Origin: Norana najaformis
Taxonomy: Eukaryota; Annelida; Clitellata; Crassiclitellata; Hormogastridae
Direction: 5' to 3'
Assembly (NCBI GenBank): GCA_964023275.1
Contig: OZ029921.1
Location: 17,334,204-17,398,203, forward strand
Length of the DNA: 64,000 nt
Shown: in pieces, positions 28,201 to 37,769 of the stretch
Layout: each line of letters begins with the position of its first letter
Position numbering within the stretch: position 1 is the stretch's first letter
Made by a program: the position numbers and the translations under genes
The notes under the pieces: model-generated
What the model saw: only the letters and a program-made list of their open reading frames with translations
The model's database searches: none
Told to the model about the DNA's origin: nothing

Positions 28201-31200
28201 TAGTATTAAGTATCTACAAATGATGGGATGAGGTGGTGTAGTGGAATGATCTGTGCCTCATAACCGGAGGATCGCGGGTTCGAATCTGCCTCAAGCCACT
28301 GTGTAGAGACCTTGGACAGGTTGCTCACCCACAATTGTCTGTGAGGAAGGCAATGGGAAACCACCACGCTCATCTAATCCCCGGGTGGCATAAAGCCAAT
28401 GGACCTGCTTTCGGGCAGAGAACTCATCATCATCATCATCATCATCATCGTCGTCGTCATCATCATCATCATCATCGTCATCATCATCATCATCATCATC
28501 TACAAATATGTAGCATATCTAAACTTATGATAATAGTGACTCATTTGCTGAAGACTACATTCTGTACAAAGCACAATATAAGAAGCATGGGATTAATGGA
28601 AATTACATAACACCTGCTGGGGAAGTTATCCTCATAATGATGGTTGCAACGGTTCACAGTGTGAAATGGTCATCAGTCTGGTAATAAAGGCTCCAGTATC
28701 AGCCTGATGCAGTAGAATCTGTCCTTCCCCAAGGCCCAAGCTCCTGGTACCTTTATCAGCAGCAGCAGCAGCAAACACCATCCAGCATCACCTCTGACAT
28801 ACACTATTCTAACCAGTACCATCAGCGTGGCAACAGAGTGAGGCTGGAGCAGTTTTGTCCAGGCCAGTCATCTCTGTTATTTAACACACCATGCAGACAC
28901 CATTTGCAACTTTTGTTTGCAACATGAAACATGCTTTCAGTAAGAGGCCTCATACAATACCATACAACTGTAATTTGATAATGCCCTCGTTACAAACTTC
29001 AGAAGTGCACACTTGAAGACAGGGAACGCGCAACATTAAGAACCACGTACACTACAGGAAGAGATATATTTTCAGTTTAGAGCAAATACAGTCTCAGTAA
29101 GAAAGTTGTGAACATGAGGAAGCAGAGAGTTCCAGACGGAGGGAACAGCAACTGACAATGAATGCCACCCAGGTCAAGATGTGTACCAGGATCTAATTTT
29201 AGAAACCAGGATCTTTTACTTTCCAGAAGATGCCTACTGAAGAGAGGATTACCCTTTAACAGAGCTACAAGGTGTAACCATGGATAATAAATAGGATGGT
29301 AGATGATTTGCACTTGCATTATACACGAAGAGTGCCAGCTTGAAGAGGATACAATCAGACAGAGGAAGCCAGCCAAGAGAACAAACAGTAGGTGTGATAA
29401 GATCTTGGTAAGACAGTCCAACCAGCAGCAGCTGGTCTTCATTTGCTGTCCATATTTAAAGAACATTTGCCTTTAAGCAACATCCCTTTGTTTACAAGAT
29501 TTATACTAGCTTTTATCTAGATGATCCGCTGCATTATGGACCACAATAATCCCTGTAAGTTCACTGCTAAGGCTCATGATAGTGCCAAGCAAAACCCAAA
29601 CATGTAATGAGTCTTTGTTGTCTGACCGCTTTGACCCATCCATGCCTATGATTCCTCTCTCAGTCGTTGGACTAATGGCATGTTAACAGATGCATTACTT
29701 ACTTACATGAGACAGACAAAGCAAGAACTGATGCCTCTCAACAAAATACGAACAGACAATCAAACTCCATAGCCAAAGAATCACAATGCACTTGTACAAA
29801 GGTCACTAAGGATGAAATCACAGACTGCAGATGAAAACAGTCATAACTTTGCACAGGATGCACTCTGCTGACCGACTGGGTGGCCTCCCTCATGGCCAAT
29901 GTATCAGCAAATGTTCTCTAGACGGACATGTTTTGATCTACATACATTGTGCTAAACTGACAATTCGTTGTTGAAACAATCACTGTCACAGCAAGGTTGT
30001 GGGTTGTCATGTTGTACATCACCTATAATGTTTTAAAACTGTCAGACAGCCAGCCATGTTGCAGTGACTTTGTGAGGCACTTAATATGTGGTATGTAAAT
30101 GTTCAGATACATACGGTGTATGCATCATACATAAATGCTCTCTCTCTCACACACACACACACACTTACACACAAGGATTTTAAACTGTTGGACTTAATCT
30201 CTGAAGGCAACAGAACTTGTTCAAATTGCCTAATGAGCTGAGACTTAAACTTCTTCTAGTTAACCCTAGATATAGCATAAGTCTATACTCTTTAGCAATT
30301 ACAGGTCAAGTAATAAAAGAAGAGATAGAACAACCTATATACTAAAATCTGAAGTGTTTGATACAAATTCACATGCTTGTGGAGTCAACAAACTAGGCCT
30401 ATCATCAAACGAGATTTAAAAAGACCCTAAGAAGGACCGATTTTTAAAATTTGTTTTAAACAATAAATTATGAAACTTTGTATTAGATACTGAACAAGGT
30501 ACTGCACCCTAGCACTCATTCATGTAGTAGGCTACTATTCAGTGCAGTGAATGTCAGTCTGTTGTGTGATTAGTCATCTACATGCATAAATGGACACTCA
30601 AGAAATTTTGTTGCATTATTATAAATTAACCCAATCTGTATATGCTATAACTAGCCCAATCTATATATATGCTAGACAAGAATCACTAAACTTGATGTGC
30701 CACCTAATGAGACCAAAATGATGACTGAAGTAATGGCTAAGACCCAATTACTAAAAATTACCTCTTTTCTTAAAAGTTATCAGACTTTGTAATAATAATA
30801 ATAACAGCCAGTGAGGTTGTATCATTTCGTGGCTGGCCACTATCATCGTGGACATTTGCACTAGTGCACTTCACAGTGCTACCAGAAATTTTGGTCGAAG
30901 ATTTCATATAAGCAGCATCAACCTGGGTACATTTCCTAGTGATACGAAAGGTTTAACTTACTCCTTGCTGCATATAGATACGCTTTATTCTGAATTGACA
31001 ATATGTCATGGATGATAAATTATTCTGGTTGGTCATTGAAAGATTATCATATTCAATATATAATATCCAAAGGCAGATACACAGAACTTTAAGCAATAAA
31101 TTTCATGACCAGATAAAAGTCATCTGTTTTCAGTCAGAGACCTTAGGCACAACTAGGAGAGAACTTAATCAATGTCTGAATGCCTTATTGTTCATAAATT

Positions 31201-33256
31201 CAATTTAGGCTATATTTAGATCTCACGCCCCTGTCTGTGTTTCAGCAGTTCTGTCTGTCTGTTCGTCTTTCTCTGTCCCTCTTGTCTGTCCCTCTTTACG
31301 TCACTCCCATACTTCTTTGCCTGGGTTGTCATTCTGGTCTCTTGTCTGGTATTTGCAGGTGCAATTGTGCATGTAACTAAAGTGCATCATACTGCATACG
31401 GGCACTTATATTTACTCATAGACAATTGTTGCATATCTGATTAATTTCAACATATGGTATGTATGCAAGAGAGATTGTTTTTTGAATATGTTTATTTATA
31501 GAGAACTAAAATAAACAAACCTATAACTATAGTTTGAATTTTTGTATGCATTTACGTATGTATATATATATGTATATATATACATATATAAAGCAAACAA
31601 ATCTGTATCGATGAATATCCTGTGATAGGCTTGCATTTCTGTGCTGTGGACTGGTCAAAGTGTATTCACTTAAATAAAAATCCTAAAAGTCCCAAATTGG
31701 CAACCTTTATTCAAAAGGGAAAGCATACAATTAATAATAATTATATGGTAGTGAGGAGATCGACTAATGGATCTGAACCTAACACCTCAAGGACTTTAGA
31801 GGTCAGCAAATGTTATTGGCTTCTGAAGCAATATCAATAAAGCAGAGCAATTAAAGGCTATTGGATTTGAAAGCCAGGTCAAAAACTGGTCTTTGGCCTG
31901 CTGGACGTCCTAAGTAGCAAAACTTGTTGTAAACAAAACTGCTTAACCAGTAGGCCTTTGCATTCAGAAAGTGATGAAGTACAGTGTATTTTCAGTCTGG
32001 TCAATCCAAGACTCTTTTTTAATTCACTTTCCATAGCAGATTAAACCCTTAAATTATTAGTAATTAGATATTTGTATTTTATACACAGTAATTGTAGAAT
32101 TTCGTACAATTATTTAAATCATTGCATTGTATACACAATAACTGTAGAGCAAAGATTCACTAAATGTAATTATAAATTTAAATTATTTCATTACTCAAAG
32201 AAAACTTAATCAAGAGATGCAGGTTATTCGCCAATGCCAACAACAGAAAAACTATCCACCATCTTGTAATGTATATGCGTAGTTAGAAACCTACCAGTGA
32301 ACCAAGATGAAAAGCAGGATCAGTACGGCTCATATGGCCTGCAGTACAACTAATAATCCACAGTTGTAAAGGACAGTATTTTTCCAAATTCTGTGTATCA
32401 CAAATTGAATTCACGAGGAATGGATTGGTCTTACTTTGAGCCACTCAGTGAACTCAAACTACTTCACTGATCAAGCAGATTGTAAATTATGCTTTATAAT
32501 AAATTAAACCAACCAGCCCAATATAATGCAGAGCCTTAACAATGTAAATTATTACATTTATTTATAAATGCCATATAAACAAATGTTTATGGGATCAGCT
32601 GGCAATTCACTTGGGTCCAGAGACTACACGATCCACAACTGCTTGCTTTGGGATGTATAAGCTGGAAATCACCATTGTAAGATTACAAATTCTTTGGTTT
32701 GAATCATAAATGTATTGATACTTTAAGCATATAGCTTTAAAGCATAAGTGTTTTATTTAAGAATCAACTTCATACACTACACAGGTTGATGATACATACA
32801 AACTTGCCACAAAGTCAAGTGATCATAACCCAGACACACAGCTGGGGTGTACCGTTTGGTCAATACAGAAAGTACACTCAAGGTGAATGCTGATGTTCAG
32901 AAGCGTATTCAGTGTAGGTTTTGCTGCTGATATCAAAAGGTTAATTTCAATTCCCATTAGCCCATATTTTACTATTAGGCTCTTCAAACATACTAAATTT
33001 AGACAAACAAGGCCCACCTTTCTTCTGACTGACGGCACTCACAGAAATTTGAAAATGCAAGGTCTTGGCAAGTTTCACATGAACATTTACCAAAATCACT
33101 ACTTTTTGGCTACGCACACATGGAAGTTTATTATTACAGTTTTAAGCTGACATTTCTATCATGTTTATGAGAATTACCACAAAGCTAATATTGGTCCCTT
33201 TGAAAAGAAAAGATCTATGTTATTATTAACAAATAATAATAACAATAATAATAACA

Positions 33257-33294
<38 letters not shown>

Positions 33295-34927
33295 CCACAC
33301 CATGGCCGAGACCGAAAAAAGGGTACTTGTGCGTAAGGTTCGGTAAAATGTATACTGAACTACACTGCATATTTTCTTGGCCTTTATTGCTTAACATCAC
33401 TGGTCATATATTTTTGATTTCTTTGTACAAATCTCATCAGCCACCATCACTTAGAGATACGTGATTGAACTGCATATGCTAACAATATCACTTACTTGGT
33501 TTATTCAGTTATTTTTAAATGACACAGTACTAACTGTGCCCTAGCACTCAAGATTCCAAAATCCAAAACCACATTTCAAAATTTCATGAAAAGCCTGTCA
33601 CTGCAATCGTTTGCCTTACCACTGACATCAGCTGAGGAACTTATTGCCTTATCACATTTATTAAGAGTAACACACAGTGCTGGTCCGGATTGGCAAAGAT
33701 CCATACTTAGGTGTATAGCTTCATCATTAGCTCAAATAACCATCTATTCTTTTCTAACTGGTACTGTTCCTAATGGAATAAAAGTCGCAAAAATGAGTAT
33801 ATTGTATCCAAAGCAATTTGGTTTTTAATCTGGTGGTTCAACTTCTATGGCTCTACTAGATATGCATGACAGAATTCCTCAAACTTTTTATAATAATGAA
33901 ATTTTAGTTTGAATATTCTTTGATGTGGCAAAAGTCTTAGATATTATAAATCACTCAATTTTGCTTAAAAAGCTGGAATTTTACGAAGTGTGAGGGACAC
34001 CACTTTCTTGGTTTAAAAACTACCTTATCAACAGACAACATCGGGTTTCATGTAACTGGGCTCACTTTAATACTAAAACTATTCAATATAGAGTACCCCA
34101 AGGATCTATCTTCGGCTCTCTATTTTATATATAAATATTTGCTATTCTGATATATATATATATGTGTATGTATGTATGTATATAAATGACCTCTCAAATT
34201 CACCTAATCTATTTCACTTTATTTTATTTGCTGACGATACAAATGTCTTTTTATCTAACCACTCTTTGGATGTGTTGCTTCATGTTTAACTTGTATCTTT
34301 ACCAACTGCTTTGGGATCAATAAATAAAGATTAATGAAAATATGACTGATATTTGTTCAATTAAACCAAGAAGCTCTATATGTTTTACATGGCAATTCCA
34401 TATGGCAGAATCAGTACTTTAAAAGTTTCTTATCCACTAATTTTCAAATTAAAGAACAAAATGAAGTGTGCCAGCAGAAAAGCATTAATGAATCTTAAGA
34501 AAAAGTGTTTTTTCCTTGTTACTGAATGCCGATGTTACCTTAATAAAAATGATGCAGACACATTCACTAGCCTGGCTAGCGCGAGTATCGATTCTGGATT
34601 CTTAAGCTACATCTGCTGCTGAGTTGCGCCAAATACTTTCAAATTTCAAACAAACGTAACGGGGTCTACATCGTTAACCTAACTTGCTTCCCACAGCCTG
34701 TAAGTCTGCCAGGTCAGTAAAACGATATTATGGTGCCAGGCCAACCCAGGCCGGCCTGCTGGGCTCCAAGCCAAACCGGGGTGTATACATCGTAACCACA
34801 ATGACTGAATAACTTTCCAACTCCCTTGAGCAGGAAAGAGTATATCAAAAAACACAAGTGAGCTGGCAAGTGTACGGTACCTGCCAGATTGTGGCCTTAT
34901 CCGTACCGCCACAACAACTTTCGACAT
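1096..34927 (-). CDS. Kinesin-3 family motor (KIF16B/STARD9-like), N-terminal part, 7 exons, continues past left edge
   Basis: Kinesins hydrolyse ATP to walk along microtubules; KIF16B and STARD9 belong to the kinesin-3 group, and KIF16B carries early endosomes. Seven exons on the minus strand join in frame: 34881-34927, 24294-24363, 20480-20596, 3367-3483, 2412-2444, 1850-1923 and 1096-1217, all with GT-AG introns, giving about 193 residues. Visible motor elements are the N-terminal VVVAVRIRP strand (residues 4-12), YWSVDP (about 65), [17 protein letters not shown] with the P-loop at about 103-110, GLIPRIC (121-127), [14 protein letters not shown] (153-166) and [15 protein letters not shown] near the end. 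The start is the ATG directly before the beta-1 strand, as usual for kinesins. The YWSVDP and [10 protein letters not shown] segments resemble KIF16B and STARD9 more than KIF1 or KIF13, but without the tail (PX or START domain) the subtype is inference. Switch I, switch II and the tail are missing because the gene leaves the window. Confidence 0.93.
1850..1923 (-). CDS. Kinesin exon 6
   Basis: The acceptor is GTGTTTAG. It encodes [18 protein letters not shown] followed by SCTVNV and ends in phase 2 at TTAG|GTAGGC. KIF16B has the parallel segment GLFSRINE at this place. Confidence 0.9.
2412..2444 (-). CDS. Kinesin exon 5, a 33-bp exon
   Basis: It encodes only [11 protein letters not shown] between acceptor AATTGCAG and donor CAG|GTAATT, phase 0-0. 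GLIPRIC is a conserved kinesin-3 motif and falls exactly between the P-loop exon and the next exon (GLFSHIN), so the exon is needed for a continuous motor even though it is too short for ORF finders. Confidence 0.9.
3367..3483 (-). CDS. Kinesin exon 4 with the P-loop
   Basis: This phase 0-0 exon of 39 codons contains [20 protein letters not shown], the Walker A nucleotide-binding loop that is diagnostic for kinesins. The donor is GAG|GTAAAT. Confidence 0.97.
4098..4226 (-). repeat. 42-bp minisatellite, about three units
   Basis: On the minus strand three imperfect units each begin GCCGG(N)TT and contain a second CGG-rich half (GGCACGTCGGG, GGCATTTCGGA, AACCTGTCGGG). Two units can form a short GCCG-loop-CGGC stem. 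Period 42 keeps one reading frame open with repeated AGF/AGL, but nothing supports coding. It is CpG-rich in an AT-rich setting. Confidence 0.65.
5872..6062 (-). repeat. SINE-B copy 1 (tRNA-derived, CORE-like body)
   Basis: On the minus strand it runs ACACAGTAGCCAGTTGGAT (A box TAGCCAGTTGG), then GGGTTCAAACCTCC (B box), then a body with CTTGAGCAAGTCC and a tail reading GATAGTGGCACTTAATAAAT. The CTTGAGCAAGTC stretch resembles the core of CORE-SINEs such as MIR; that link is inference. Confidence 0.8.
9198..9280 (+). repeat. Short dispersed repeat, copy 1 of a pair
   Basis: This stretch of about 80 bp (TAGAACTCAAACTGGACA through GGGCTTGAAGGAGC) recurs about 1 kb away at 10180-10262 with scattered substitutions. 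The family is unknown; it could be two fragments of one element. Confidence 0.6.
10180..10262 (+). repeat. Short dispersed repeat, copy 2 of a pair
   Basis: It is similar to 9198-9280 in the same orientation (TAGAACTCAAATGGGACA through GGGCTTGAAAGAGC). Confidence 0.6.
10915..11100 (-). repeat. SINE-B copy 2
   Basis: It has the same order as copy 1: a degenerate head (B box diverged), the GAGCAAGTCCTTCACTCAC body and the GATAGTGGCACTTGATAAAT end. It is more diverged than copy 1. Confidence 0.75.
17093..17283 (-). repeat. SINE-B copy 3
   Basis: On the minus strand: GTGACACAGTAGCTGATTAG head, GGGTTCAAACCTCC B box, AAGCAAGTT body and GACAGTGGCACTTACTGAAT end. Same orientation and family as copies 1 and 2. 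Confidence 0.8.
20155..20212. repeat. Near-perfect 58-nt inverted repeat (hairpin)
   Basis: Two 27-nt arms, TCTGTTGGAGAAGC... and ...GCTTCTCCAACAGA, flank a 4-nt TGTG loop. Only about two positions in the arms mismatch, near the middle. It lies 268 bp outside kinesin exon 3. It could be a fold-back element, a small hairpin RNA source or a degenerate MITE. A 4-nt loop is short for an animal pre-miRNA. Confidence 0.75.
20480..20596 (-). CDS. Kinesin exon 3
   Basis: This phase 0-0 exon of 39 codons lies between TTGTTCAG and ATG|GTGAGT. It holds [18 protein letters not shown] and then VTQEM, the segment before the P-loop. YWSVDP is the best subtype clue, being close to STARD9 and KIF16B. Confidence 0.92.
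22005..22200 (-). repeat. SINE-A copy 2 (diverged)
   Basis: On the minus strand it has GTTAGTCTTGTTAGTATCAT, then ATGCTGGACTGCTG, a mutated B box GGGTTTGGATCCC, and the TTATTTCTAGATTTCTGTTC segment shared with copy 1. Confidence 0.65.
22860..23145 (+). repeat. GAA-rich purine tract (about 285 bp)
   Basis: It is imperfect (GAA)n with GAT, CAT, TGT and AAA interruptions, almost entirely purine on the plus strand. It abuts the 3' end of a truncated SINE-A copy, whose relatives also end in short CTTC-type runs. The Leu- or Ser-rich frames on the minus strand are by-products of the repeat. Confidence 0.9.
23146..23240 (-). repeat. SINE-A copy 3 (3' part only)
   Basis: On the minus strand GCTAACACTTCATACCCATG and GGGTTAGCTCAAGGGACTG match the 3' half of the 60955-61240 copy. 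The tRNA head is absent. Confidence 0.7.
24294..24363 (-). CDS. Kinesin exon 2
   Basis: The acceptor TTTGCAG completes the split Arg codon. It encodes [15 protein letters not shown] and then QTLQVHNVK, ending in phase 0 at AAG|GTATCT. The stretch matches the variable beta-strand region after VRIRP in kinesin-3 motors. Confidence 0.85.
28222..28427 (+). repeat. SINE-C copy 1 (tRNA-derived)
   Basis: The A-box-like GGTGTAGTGGAATGATCTG and B box GCGGGTTCGAATCTGCC form the head. The body contains GGCAATGGGAAACCACCACG and ends GGACCTGCTTTCGGGCAGAG directly before a CAT repeat. A second copy lies inverted at 36646-36862. Trinucleotide tails are typical of SINEs moved by RTE-type LINEs, which is inference here. 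Confidence 0.85.
28428..28500 (+). repeat. (CAT)n microsatellite as SINE-C tail
   Basis: This is a (CAT)/(CGT) trinucleotide run directly following the SINE-C 3' end. The second SINE-C copy has a much shorter version of the same tail. Confidence 0.9.
33258..33292. repeat. (AT)n dinucleotide repeat
   Basis: This is a pure AT run of about 17 units, preceded by an AAT-rich stretch (33220-33255). Confidence 0.95.
33541..34345 (+). pseudogene. Degenerate CR1-like non-LTR retrotransposon (RT fragment)
   Basis: Frames broken by several stops and frameshifts still show reverse-transcriptase landmarks in order: SAGPDW (the GPDGI-type motif), a degenerate KAFD-type block ([20 protein letters not shown]), [25 protein letters not shown] and [11 protein letters not shown] (the catalytic ADD). 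It ends soon after in TGGGATCAATAAATAAAGAT, so the rest of ORF2 is deleted. The order and wording fit the CR1/L2/Daphne group. It is inactive and sits antisense inside kinesin intron 1. Confidence 0.85.
34881..34927 (-). CDS. Kinesin exon 1 (start codon)
   Basis: It encodes [15 protein letters not shown] plus two bases of an Arg codon and ends in phase 2 at a CAG|GTACCG donor. This is the canonical first beta strand of a kinesin motor. The next intron is about 10.5 kb. Confidence 0.9.
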
Positions 34928-35356
34928 AGCTCCACGTATATTCAGCGAGCCCTTGTATGATACCGGTCTTGGGCATGCAGGCCTAAATTCAAAGAAAACG
35001 CCGAGTTACATCTCGCAACAACGCATCACTCCACTTTAAGGAAAGTGCGTCATTATTCCATTTGAGACTGAACCATCCATACGGTTTTCGAAAACTTTTC
35101 TACAGTTCAATAAGCGTAGTAAACTTTTAAAACTCCGCAAGCAAGATCCTCATAGCATCGTAAATACACTGTGCTCTACAACGAGTAGTCTGCTGTAATT
35201 GGTTCAGACGGCGATTGGTTAGACTGTTTCCCGGCTCTTCAGTAAAACACTAAGCACGTACTATATTCTATAACTCTCTGCGTTAGACCCGCCTCCTTCG
35301 GTTTTGTCGCTATATTAGAGCGACTACGAAATTGCGAAATGTTGATGTTGATGACG

Positions 35357-35575
35357 TTTTTCAATAGCGAATGTATGGCGCGTATGGTGCTATTTTCAAT
35401 TAATTTATCGAGTGACAGCCTTGACCGCTGCTGCCCTTTTGAATTGGTTTTTCAATAGCGAATGTACGGCGCGTATGGTGCCATTTTCAATTAATTTATC
35501 GAGTGACAGCCTTGACCGCTGCTGCCCTTTTGAATTGGTGCCACGCCATTTAAGGTCCCCGTGTACGGACCGTGC
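35357..35575 (+). repeat. Repeat-D copy with 91-bp tandem duplication
   Basis: Two units of period 91 each start TTTTTCAATAGCGAATGTA and carry ATCGAGTGACAGCCTTGACC. They are followed by CATTTAAGGTCCCCGTGTA. Related sequences lie at 35818-35885, 50140-50210, 50364-50510, 51855-51945, 59318-59470 and 63125-63210, so this is a dispersed family with an extra duplication in this copy. Confidence 0.8.
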
Positions 35576-35817
35576 TAAAAAGGCGCTTAGTTAAATAAAA
35601 CCTGCTATAGTCATACTAGAGTTAGGTGTTTAAACGATCAAGTGTAAGCATATCCATGCTGCACCAGCCAGCACCGCGCATTATTGCCGCAGCTTTCGCC
35701 TGCCATGTTGCTTTTCAACAACAAAAAATACAAAACAAATGTCCGATTTTCTTGTTCATTTCTACCAAAAAGCATAGAACCCTAGTTAGGTTCTAAATTA
35801 TCACTTTCGCTACTCCT

Positions 35818-35885
35818 ATTCGATCAATTCATTGAAAAATGAGCATGGTCGAGGCCGTACGGTACAAATATGTATTTACATTTAT
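35818..35885 (-). repeat. Repeat-D fragment
   Basis: On the plus strand GATCAATTCATTGAAAAATG and GAGCATGGTCGAGGCCGTAC are the inverted middle part of the family seen at 59318-59470. Confidence 0.65.
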
Positions 35886-35889
35886 CCAA

Positions 35890-36235
35890 TCGCCCAGAAC
35901 CACTCGTTCTTTCTCATACCTTTCTCTGTTTCGGTCTCCAGTCTCGTCCTGTCTCAAACTCTGCAACTGCTCCTGAGTCTACGCGGCCCCAGCTCTTTGG
36001 AACGAACTGCTGAAAGAACTCCGCAGTTCGCTCATTCCCCTTCTTGCCCGCCATTACGAGCACTCCTGTTGCTCTTTCTCCTCTAGCTTTTCACTCAAGC
36101 CTGAAAAAGTATACCTTTTCAAGCTATCCTGCTGCCTCTTCTGCACCATCCTATGATCACCAGCACCAACAATTTCCAACGACACTAGTAATGATGATGA
36201 TCTAAGAACTTCTATAGCACCACCGTAATAAGGAT
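35890..36235 (+). pseudogene. LINE ORF2 C-terminal remnant (CR1/L2-like)
   Basis: One plus-strand frame reads AAPALWNELLKELRSSL and then KPEKVYLFKLSC, the WN-LP-LR and K-YLF ending common in CR1/L2 ORF2 proteins. No upstream RT domain is attached. Confidence 0.6.
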
Positions 36236-36645
36236 CAGTCGATGGTCGCTACTAACCAAAATTGCTGTGCAAGCTTATAAATTCCAGGTTGAGACCGGTT
36301 GAAAAGCCAATAAGGGGATCCCAGAAAACAGAGAAACAGCCTACGGAGGAAATGAGTCCAGGAAGTAGGCCCTAATGAGTTTTTAGTCGAGGTCTGAAAG
36401 CCAAAACAGACTTTGCACAGCGAACGTTTGCTGGAGTCTACGACCAGTAGAAATGAGAAGTCTTGGGAGTCAGTACCGAGTGTAGATAGTAAGTTTGGCT
36501 AAAATGTAGAGTCTTGTATACAATTAGCCCATTCTTGAAAATTTTTCGCTAACATCAAAATTGCGGGCTGAACAGCTGCGTTGTACGACGAAGATGCCTA
36601 GACGGACCGAATTAAAAGAGTTAAATTTAGGCCTGCTCAGTAGTT

Positions 36646-36862
36646 GATGATGATAAGTTCTCTGCCCAAAGGCAGGTCCATTGGCTTTATGCTACACGGG
36701 GATTGAGATGAGTGAGGTGGTTTCCCGTAGCCTTCCTCACAGACAATTGTGGGTGAGCAACATGTCCAAGGTCTCTACGCAGTGGCTTGAGGTAGATTCG
36801 AACCCGAGACCCTTCGGTTACGAGGCACACAGCATACCACTACACCACCACGTACCAGCAAC
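36646..36862 (-). repeat. SINE-C copy 2
   Basis: It is the reverse complement of the 28222-28427 element: short GATGAT tail, CTGCCCAAAGGCAGGTCC, GGTGGTTTCCC, and the tRNA-like head with B box GGGTTCGAATCTACC and ACCACTACACCACC. Confidence 0.85.
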
Positions 36863-37745
36863 TGTGAGAGTCATCAGCAGTTCCAAGAAAGAGATACTCT
36901 GGTTGGTTAGACCCCCCTCCCTTCGGTTTTGTCGCTAATTTAGAGCTTAATGGTTTTGGAGAAAGGGTTCGGTTTAAGATCAGAGTGTTGGAGAGGAGAG
37001 GGGAGATAAGAGGACCAATTCGTCGAATTTATCCTCATTTTGATTATTTTTAGTTGTTTGCACTGTTAATTGCCCATACTGCTTTTAAATCAAGATCCCA
37101 GGTTCGGCATCAACCGATGGCGCAGCCAAGCTGCAATCAGGTCAACCGAGTATACTGCATAGGCTACTACATGCGGGCTGAGAGCCAATAGACAACGGAG
37201 CTAATTCATCGTCTGCAGCCTCTCTAGGCGAAACATCTTTGCAGGACCTGCTTCCAAGCCCATCGCTATGAATGAGAACATTGCAATTGCTATCCGCAGG
37301 CGATCTGGCGAATAACAGAGAGGGAGGTGACAAGGAATGGAAAACAGCGGGATAGTGGAGAGTAACCATTCCTCTCATTTGATAGTTCCATGTGTAATCT
37401 CTCCGACTACTTGCTTAGGTTTTTGGCAGTGATCGAATCACAACCAGCAAACTACATGTACCGGTAAATGTCATTTCACCACATAGACTAAAGAAGTTAA
37501 ACCAGTATTTGTGCGCTGAAGCAGTTAAACTTCATTGTAACTCAAACAAAAGGTTAGTGTGTACTCTTTTGCTAGCTCTGTAATGAACTCTTCTAGCTCT
37601 GAATAACCAAATTTTTGCTCACCTCAACTGCTTTCTCTGTGATCAAGAATTACTGCTTTACTGGAATTATCAATGGATAACTTATTCTTCTAAAGTTTCC
37701 AACAAATGAGAACTCTGATCCCTACGAAATTACCAAAGACCAGTC

Positions 37746-37769
37746 TTAATTGTTCATGAAAATAAACTT
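37746..37769 (-). CDS. FANCL: FANCL exon 13, tentative terminal exon
   Basis: After a good acceptor (GTTCTGTCCACAG), phase 0, it encodes KFIFMNN and a stop. Human FANCL has KPITLKM at this place, so the K.I pattern and length fit, but the match is very short. Read-through of exon 12 is the alternative. Confidence 0.4.
   Translation of the reverse strand, partial: KFIFMNN

Larger units (their letters stand above)
24364..34880. other. Kinesin intron 1 (about 10.5 kb)
   Basis: It holds one (CAT)n-tailed SINE, a degenerate CR1-like LINE, an (AT)n run at about 33258-33292, a CT/CA run at 30140-30166 and a pyrimidine-rich stretch near 31240-31300. About 27580-28110 is less AT-rich but I cannot assign it. 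No other gene is seen. Confidence 0.65.
34928..37745. other. Spacer between kinesin start and FANCL end
   Basis: It must hold the kinesin promoter. Within it are a dispersed repeat with a 91-bp internal duplication, a LINE 3' fragment, SINE-C copy 2, and a direct repeat of about 39 bp (35285-35323 and 36906-36946, TTAGACCC...CCTTCGGTTTTGTCGCT). I cannot point to a TATA box with confidence. Confidence 0.5.

Noticed and set aside
28335-28610. Frame with a poly-His run
   Set aside because: The His run is the translated (CAT)n tail of SINE-C.
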